This document shows positions 58,146-64,000 of a stretch of 64,000 bases of DNA, piece after piece; position 1 is the first letter of the stretch; each line of letters begins with the position of its first letter. The notes under the pieces are model-generated. The model was not told where the DNA came from. It saw only the letters and a list, made by a program, of their open reading frames with translations, and searched no databases. The stretch is from NCBI GenBank assembly GCA_905221605.1, contig CAJNDS010001779.1, forward strand, positions 62,001-126,000. Reading direction: 5' to 3'. Made by a program: the position numbers and the translations under genes. Source of the stretch: Symbiodinium natans (lineage: Eukaryota; Sar; Dinophyceae; Suessiales; Symbiodiniaceae).

Positions 58146-58720
58146 CCCCCCCCCCTCACCCACCCTCCCGCACTGCTCCCCTTCCTGTTTGTTCCCCGTC
58201 CCCCACCCCCCCCTGCCCTACCCCACCCGCTGCCGACCCCCCCCTCCGCCAAGACCTCCCCTCGCGGATGAGGCAATCATTTACAGGGTCCAGTACACGC
58301 CCGCCTTTTTCCCCCACTACCCTTCCCCTTCCCAACCATTCCACTCCTCCTGCCCTGCCCCTCCTCTCCCTCCCCACCCGTCCTCCTCCCCCCCGTCCCT
58401 GACCTCCCACCCCACACACACCCACCTCCTCAACCCCTCACATGCCACCTCCCCCCACCCCACCCCCACCCCCACCCCTACCCCAAACCCTCCCCCCCCC
58501 TCGCCTCGACCCTACCCTTCCCGCACTGGCCCCGCCACCCCCCCTCCCCAGCCCCCCTGCCCCTCCTCAATCCCTCACCTACTGCGTTCTCCAAACCCCC
58601 CCCCTCCGCCTATACCCCCCTCGCCGATACCCTCTACCCAACCATTCCACTCCCTTCCCCTGCCCCTCTTCCTCAGTACCCTTCCCCTTTCCAACCCCAT
58701 CCCTTTACATATACCGTTTC
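58146..58720. repeat. C-rich low-complexity DNA
   Basis: About 575 bp dominated by CCCC, CCCT and CCCA words. Long open frames here are Pro-rich and caused by composition. Confidence 0.9.
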
Positions 58721-58729
58721 AGAACTTAG

Positions 58730-60020
58730 AACCAAGGTTTGCGGTTTCGGCGCTTAGAGCAGAGGCATTATCTCCCAGAGTTGAGCAGGAGAAGAAGGGG
58801 GGGGGGGGAAACGAAGGGATAGGGTTTGGGCAGCTTGGGCGTTTGCCTCCAAGGGGTCGGCGGCACTGGCGGTAGCCATTAAATCGGGCAGCGCGAGGTC
58901 CCCAAAGGACCGAGCAAATGCGGACCTTTTAGCCCGGGTCGTCCCGGGAATAGCCTTGCTGGCCTCTGGCCTTCTGCGAAGCAGAATGCGAAGCAGAATT
59001 AGGCCGGACGCCAGTGCCGCCGACCCCCGCGTGCCGCCGGTGAACGGTTTTTTTTTCGTGGTTTTTTGCGTCGCCACGGAGGCCCCCAGAGGGCGCGCAT
59101 CATGAGCATCAGCGGGTCCAGCCCGGGACCCCCAGGCGCGCATCAGGAGCATCAGCGGCTCCCGGGGCGGGACCCCGGGGGCGCATCAGGAGCATGATGC
59201 CCCCCAAAGGGCGGGCATAAGCGACGTGTCTAAGCCCGGGGCCAGGAAAAAGGGAGTTTAGGGGCCTTATAAAGTGCTTAGAAACGTTAAGGGAGTCTAG
59301 GAGCCTCAAACGCTTAGAGATTTGAAGGGAGTTTAGGGGCCTGAAAATGCTTAGAAACTTAACGCTTAGAGATTTTAAGGGAGTTTAGGGGCCTCAACAT
59401 GCTTAGAAACTGCTCGCCCCGGGCTTCTGCGTGCGCTGCCCGCCCATGGGCGCAGCCCCTTAAAATAGAATTTAAATTAAGTTAGTATCCCATTTGAGAG
59501 GGTCTCTAAGCTTGTTTAATATCCCAATATAGAAAGTCTAAATTTGATAAATATCCCATTTCATAGAATTTAATTTTTTTTTAGGATCATGTATATCTGA
59601 ATTCAGAGATTCGATCTCTTGCAACGATGGTTTCCCATCTTTGATTTAAGCCACTCTAAACACAAGTCCAACTTTCCGGAGCAACGTCCAAGCAAAAGAG
59701 TATATAGGAATTACGTCTTTGAACCTTGTGTATTTTTGGGCGCATATATCGCTTCCACCGACATTTAGACACAACCTCAGAAGCAGGGGGGATGCAGCTA
59801 GCCGCCATTTAAGCTAGGCATCGGGCGCTCCACTTTAACAAGGTTCAAGACTGGGCCCGAACCGCTCCAGGAGCCTTTGTTCTGAACTTTTGTGGTCACT
59901 ACTTCTCTACAATATGGCCTCTTTCTTTGGGGGCCGATAGTTGAAAGGAATTCACTAGAATGTATGCTGCGCTTCTCGGCTGCCCCTGCCCCACAAGGAT
60001 CCATGCCTCTCTGGGCAGGG
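58730..60020. other. Spacer with tandem repeats and an AT-rich island
   Basis: At about 59080-59210 there are repeats of GCGCATCAGGAGCAT. At 59250-59410 a unit of about 47 bp containing GGGAGTTTAGGGGCCT and GCTTAGA is repeated about four times. At 59455-59720 the DNA turns AT-rich with repeated TATCCCAT words, unlike the surroundings. No gene or RNA is recognised. Confidence 0.5.
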
Positions 60021-60024
60021 CAAC

Positions 60025-63000
60025 CTACTCAGATAATTCAGCATTGCTGTCACTGTCACTATCCACATCGGTGTCAATGTCGTGATAGTCATCGAGGCTT
60101 TTCCCAGCTGTCTCCTCTAAGCCACACACCGCAAGGCCGGCAGCTCCGGAGAATCCGGCAATGAGGAAGGCCGACCATGGAACCGGCGTTGCAACGATGT
60201 ATGGCGCGATCGCTCCACCGACACGCGCACATGCGTTGAGCAGCGAATGTGCGAGACCCCGCACCTGGGTTGGAAAAAGCTCCGGAGTGTGCACCCACGT
60301 GCATGTCGATGCTGCGTTCTCGCTGGCCGACGCAAGAGACGTGAACATGACAATGGCGGTCTTCCCCAGGGATTTGAAACCCAAGAAGAATGACGCAACA
60401 CCTGCGAGAAGGAAGCCGACGATCTGGACCGGTTTGCGCCCCGCGCGGTCGATTAGAAGTACGCCAAACACCAGGCCCACAATCTGTGAGCTTCTCGCAA
60501 TTAATATTTGCCCAAAGTCGAACGTGACTTTGGAGACGCTGGTAGCGTCGGTGTTGTCAGTCGTCACCTCTGAAAAGAGGTGCGGCACGAAGAATGAGAT
60601 CCCGTAGAACGCAGCGCCAAACCCAAGCCAAACGACGCTCAGGAGCATGAACTTGCGCCGCAGCTTGCCGTCTCTTGCCAGCGAAGCAAAATCGACGTCC
60701 TCCAGTTCCTCCGGCACGGTCAGCGAGGCGAACTCATGTGGGGAAGCATTCCACCGGGCCCACACCTATACTGAATTTGGAACCCTAGCAAAAACTATAT
60801 AATTTCAGCTGTTTCTTAGGAATTAAAGTACCCAAAGCTATAATGTCAGCTGTTCTTAGGAATTAAAGTGCCCAAAAATTGGAAACTATTTCCAAAGATC
60901 CCTCAGACACTGCGACAATTTGGGCAGCCTCTTCTCCTCTAGACTGGCTGGCGAGCCAATGAGCCGACTCCGGCAGGAGCCAGACACTCAGAAGAAGGGC
61001 AAGGGTGGTGGGAACGGCGCATGCCACCTTGGTGGTGGTCTTGGAAAAAAGCTGTTTAGGGTTTAGGGTTTAGGGTTAATATCCCCCCTCCCCCCACCCC
61101 CCTTGAGCGAAACCCAAACAAGGAAGGTGCGTCGTGTGGAGGGCTTGCAATCCCAACCCCCTTTCCAGAAAGTCGCCCTCCCAAGTGAGCGAGAAGTATA
61201 CTCAGAAAACCCTGTAAACCCTCAAACAGGGAAGTGGCCTATCAGTACCACCCTCAACGCAAGGGTACAACCGTAGGGGTCCAAGGCACAAACCCTAAAC
61301 CCTATAAACCCTATAAACCCTATAAACCCTAAACCCTAAACCCTAAACCCTAAACCCCAAACCCTAAACCCTAAACCCTAAACCCTACAGTAAACCCTAA
61401 ACCCCCACCTATGGCACACGGTGCCATAAAAGGCAAGGTGGCAGTGAAGGCCTGCCAGCCGCACGGCTCCAAGATGAGTGAGGCCACGAAGGTGCTGTAG
61501 ATGGATCCTTGGAAGCTTAGAAGGGACCTGGGGTTTAGGGTTTAGGGTTTAGGGTTTAGGGTTTAGGGTTTAGGGTTTAGGGTTTAGGGTTTAGGGTTTA
61601 GGGTTTAAGGTTTAGGGTTTAGGGATGGATCCGAGCTTTGGTATTTGTGTGGAAGGTTTTCGGGTTCAGGGTTTAGGATTTAGGGTTTAGGATTTAGGTA
61701 CGTTCGGGTACTTAGAAGCAGGGTTACACGTAGGGGAGCTATGGCTATAAGCTCCTTCGTAGGGTACTTATAACCCTAGTACCCGGAATGGACCTCCGAG
61801 TGGCAACAAAAGCAACTCATGTCAGGATCCATGGAAACTTCAAGGGGGCGATGTTCCGCTGTTCGAGTTTAAGCTAGCTACAGGCAACACAAGTACAGTT
61901 CCTTCCAACCCCTAAACCCTAAACCCTAAAACCCTAAACCCTAAACCCTAAACCCTAAACCCTAAACCCTAAACCCTAAACCCTAAACCCATCCCGAGGA
62001 TCCCAAGGAAGGGAAGAACATGGTCCACATCAGCAGCACGCCGCGATGCGACGATGGCAGCGATTCGGCGAAGATGTCGAAGGCTGCCGTCTGGCCCGCG
62101 ATCCCGAAGCCCACCTTTGTTGTCCAGTGGCAGGGTTTATAGAAATTGTATAGGGTTTGGGTCCCAAAAAGTTTTGACCGAAACGTTTTGACCAAGTTTT
62201 GTTTTTTGGAACTCCTTTTTAATTTTTGGGAGGGGGGGGGGGGGAGGGGGGGCTGGGAGGGGGGACAGGGGGGGAGGGGGGGGGAGGGGGGGGGGAGGGG
62301 GGGGGGAGGTGGGGGGGGAGGGGGGGGGGAGGGGGGGGGGGGAGGGGTTGTGGGGGGTTTTTTGGGGGGGTTTGGCGGGGGGGGTGGGGGTTTGGGGGGG
62401 GGTTGTGGGGTGGTGTTGGGGGGGGTTTGGGGGGTTTGGGGGGGGGTTTTGGGGGTTTTTGGGGTGGGGGGGGGGGGGGGGGGGGGGGTTGGGGGGTTTT
62501 GGGGGGTGTTTCGGGGGGTGTTTTGGTGGGGTTTGGGGTTGTTTGGGGGGTTTTGGGGGGTTTTGGGGGGGGATTTGGGGGGGTTTGGGGGGGGGTTTTT
62601 TGGGGGGGTTTTGGGGGGTTTTTGGGGGGGGGTTTTGGTGGGTTTTGGGGGGGGTTGCGGGGGGAGGGGTGTTTTTGGGCGGGTTTTGGGGGGCGGGGTG
62701 GGTTGTTGGGGGGGTTTTAGGGGGGGTTTTGGGGGGTTGGGGGGGTTTTGGTGGGGTTTTTTTTTTTTGGGGGTTTTGGGGGGGGTTTGGGGGGGTTGGG
62801 GGTTTTGGGGGGGGTTTGGTGGGGTTGGGGGGGTTTGGGGGGGTTTTTGGGGGGGTTGGGGGGGGGTTTGGGAGGGGTGGGGGGGGGGGGGGGTTTGTGG
62901 GGGGGGTTTGGGCCCAGCGGTCTAATTTGGGACCTCTCGTTGGGGGGATCGAGTTTCGGGCCTCATTTGTGCGCTTGACGTGTAGCCTAAGTTGGCTCCA

Positions 63001-63695
63001 GAGGTTTAAGTAAATTGAGCATTTGGTCTCCCAGGCGCTTTGGATTAATTACTTAAACTCTGTATGTCAGCTGTTTAGACAAATATCTTGAAAATTCAGA
63101 ACGATACCACATACAATTTCTATTTATTTTGTCTTGAGGGTTTAGGGTTTAGGGTTTAGGGTTTAGGGTTTAGGGTTTAGGGTTTAGGGTTTAGGGTTTA
63201 GGGTTTAGGGTTTAGGGTTTAGGGTTTAGGGAGTTGTCCAGGCACCTGGGGGAATTCAAGGTTAATTTTTGGGATTATAAGCGGATTCTACTACCCCAAA
63301 AAGGTTACAGGTTACCTTCTCTACTACTAGGCCACGGCAGCCCGCACCAGGGTAAGATGGAGCACGCTCTGGCAGAGGGCTGCGGCGAAGCCGGCGACGG
63401 AGATCACCAAGGCAGACCACAAGAATGCGGGCCGCCGCCCGACCCTGTCAGCGAGAATGCCCCACACTGGGGCGCCCAGGACCTCGCCCCAGAACACCAT
63501 GGAAATAATCCGGGCCTCTTGTTCTGCACTCAAGTGCCACTCTACCTGTAGCACCCTGGTGACATAGGAGAGGTATGACACCTCCACACCATCAGCCAGA
63601 AGGAAGAGCGCGACGAGGGAGAAAAGAATCCATTGCCCACGGCCCATGCCCACCTTCTCGATGGCGACATCGACGTCCCAGGTCGAGCTCTCCAT
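60025..63695 (-). CDS. Major facilitator superfamily transporter, SV2/SLC22-like, five exons
   Basis: A 12-helix membrane carrier for a small solute (substrate unknown). Exons: 63695-63339, 62114-62003, 61507-61416, 61027-60914, 60765-60025. They join without a shift to 471 residues, a normal MFS length. Exon 1 (MESSTWDVDVAIEKVGMGRG) holds the first helices and the MFS signature GILADRVGRRPAF. Exon 2 gives VGFGIAGQTAAFDIFAESLP, exon 3 LEPCGWQAFTATLPFMAP, exon 4 SVWLLPESAHWLAS. Exon 5 holds the second signature LLIDRAGRKPVQ, then ELFPTQVRGLAHSLLNACAR, and an acidic Asp/Ser tail. The ELFPTxxRG block is typical of SV2 and organic-ion carriers. Intron donors are GC, GA, GC and GC; each acceptor is AG|G. 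The exon 3/4 junction has alternatives in the same phase. Introns 1-3 carry TTTAGGG arrays. Confidence 0.88.
61055..61075. repeat. TTTAGGG x3 at the 3' end of MFS intron 3
   Basis: In the gene's sense it reads CCCTAAA three times followed at once by CAG, just upstream of exon 4. It pairs as an inverted repeat with the array at 61290-61404. Confidence 0.95.
61290..61404. repeat. CCCTAAA array at the 5' end of MFS intron 3
   Basis: About 15 units, some with TATAAACCC variants. In the gene's sense these are TTTAGGG units that begin 12 nt after the donor. Confidence 0.95.
61531..61624. repeat. TTTAGGG array (about 13 units) at the 3' end of MFS intron 2
   Basis: In the gene's sense it reads CCCTAAA and ends 24 nt before exon 3. 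Degenerate units continue at 61671-61698. Confidence 0.95.
61909..61990. repeat. CCCTAAA array (about 11 units) at the 5' end of MFS intron 2
   Basis: In the gene's sense these are TTTAGGG units starting about 12 nt after the donor of exon 2. The array is inverted relative to that at 61531-61624. Confidence 0.95.
62003..62003 (-). other. MFS intron 2 boundary with GATCC direct duplication
   Basis: Exon 2 ends TTGG and the intron starts GATCC (62002-61998). The intron ends CCAAG and exon 3 starts GATCC (61507-61503). The 5-bp repeat at both borders looks like a target-site duplication that supplies the splice sites. Confidence 0.6.
62227..62912. repeat. 690 bp of almost pure G and T inside MFS intron 1
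   Basis: Runs of G broken by T runs (GGGGTTTTGGGG-like) with almost no A or C after about 62360. On the coding strand of the gene it is C/A-rich. No regular unit is seen. Long Gly/Val/Trp frames here are artefacts. Confidence 0.9.
63137..63231. repeat. TTTAGGG array (about 13 units) in MFS intron 1
   Basis: Perfect heptamers within intron 1, about 105 nt after its donor, in the sense CCCTAAA when read with the gene. Confidence 0.97.
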
Positions 63696-63973
63696 GGGCC
63701 TATAGAGAGGCCTTACAGGGTTTTACCCCAGTTTATTGTGCAATCTGGGCCAATGCCATCTTGAGCCGAAGCATTGTCTTCCCGGTTATACTTGACAACC
63801 TAACTTTCTCAAGATTTGCCACCGGCATGGTATGTGTCAGCGGCACATCGCAATGATAATGTTGAGAGCCCTCCTTCAAAGCCCCGTTTATGGCTTTACA
63901 CTCATTTGGGGGTTTCCGAAAGTCGGGGTACCTTCTTGGGTGCCTAGCTTAAGGGCCCTAAACACCAACTCAT
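63696..63973. other. Region upstream of the MFS start codon
   Basis: No coding frame is recognised. A CTATAG precedes the ATG by a few bases and could be a splice acceptor, either of a 5' UTR intron or of trans-splicing. No promoter element is recognised. Confidence 0.4.
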
Positions 63974-64000
63974 CCCTAAACCCTAAACCCTAAACCCTAA
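63974..64000. repeat. CCCTAAA array at the window end
   Basis: Nearly four units, running off the window. The orientation (CCCTAAA on plus at the right end) is the reverse of a right-hand chromosome end, so it is an interstitial array. Confidence 0.9.

Noticed and set aside
58146-58875. Pro-rich 228-codon plus frame
   Set aside because: Low-complexity C-rich DNA next to a gap; no domain.
62146-63013. Gly/Val/Trp-rich plus frames of up to 259 codons
   Set aside because: Caused by the G/T-only block; no start context, no domain, antisense to the MFS intron.
63974-64000. Chromosome end (true telomere) at the right edge
   Set aside because: The array reads CCCTAAA on plus at the right end, the wrong orientation, and similar arrays are scattered inward.
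1-64000. tRNA, rRNA, snRNA, CRISPR arrays, prokaryotic operons, spliced-leader genes
   Set aside because: None could be recognised by eye; the spliced-leader core TTTTGGCTCAAG was looked for and not seen. A tRNAscan/Infernal run would be needed to exclude small RNA genes.

Overview
The window looks like nuclear DNA of a dinoflagellate (an alveolate alga). No species is assigned. The reasons are: protein genes split into many short exons; introns whose donors are often GC or GA instead of GT, with acceptors almost always AG followed by G; all eight genes with a clear family or motif assignment, and every other likely gene, on the minus strand over 64 kb (the unidirectional arrays typical of dinoflagellates); debris of the reverse-transcriptase LINE-like elements that fill dinoflagellate genomes; two proteins resembling families I know mainly from dinoflagellates; and TTTAGGG telomere-type repeats. 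Coordinates of multi-exon genes were worked out by hand translation, so exon ends are firm only where stated.

Layout (sense of genes is right to left). 1-3.5 kb: unresolved exon fragments. 3.5-8.2 kb: a DnaJ/Hsp40 gene of the DnaJ-X type with an N-terminal Gly/Ala-rich region. 8.3-11.7 kb: a 3.4 kb purine satellite. 13.2-14.6 kb: an ER protein disulfide isomerase ending in KDEL whose active site is W-TGA-G-H-C, so it is probably a selenoprotein. 14.6-19 kb: no gene seen. 19-21 kb: low-complexity open frames around a gap. 21.7-22.4 kb: Rab1-type GTPase. 23.1-25.4 kb: two lineage-type unknown proteins. 27-29.4 kb: an unidentified many-exon gene. 31.3-32.8 kb: fragments with a HAD phosphatase motif. 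34-36.5 kb: a TPR protein. 37-39 kb: uncertain exons. 39.2-42.8 kb: a long coiled-coil protein. 43.9-46.5 kb: NSF ATPase. 48.1-49.4 kb: an intronless secreted protein with ten cysteine repeats. 50.5-57.1 kb: a graveyard of LINE-like fragments in both orientations. 57-60 kb: tandem repeats, a gap and C-rich DNA. 60.0-63.7 kb: an MFS (SV2/SLC22-like) transporter whose introns carry TTTAGGG arrays.

Functional theme: several genes serve the secretory pathway (PDI for oxidative folding, Rab1 for ER-Golgi traffic, NSF for SNARE recycling, a secreted Cys-rich protein), with cytosolic chaperone-type genes (DnaJ, TPR) alongside. No operon logic should be read into this; neighbouring dinoflagellate genes are often unrelated.

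The two most unusual things are the UGA codon in place of the first active-site cysteine of the PDI, with a possible SECIS-like hairpin about 100 nt after the stop, and the MFS gene introns, two of which start with TTTAGGG arrays and end with the inverted CCCTAAA arrays.
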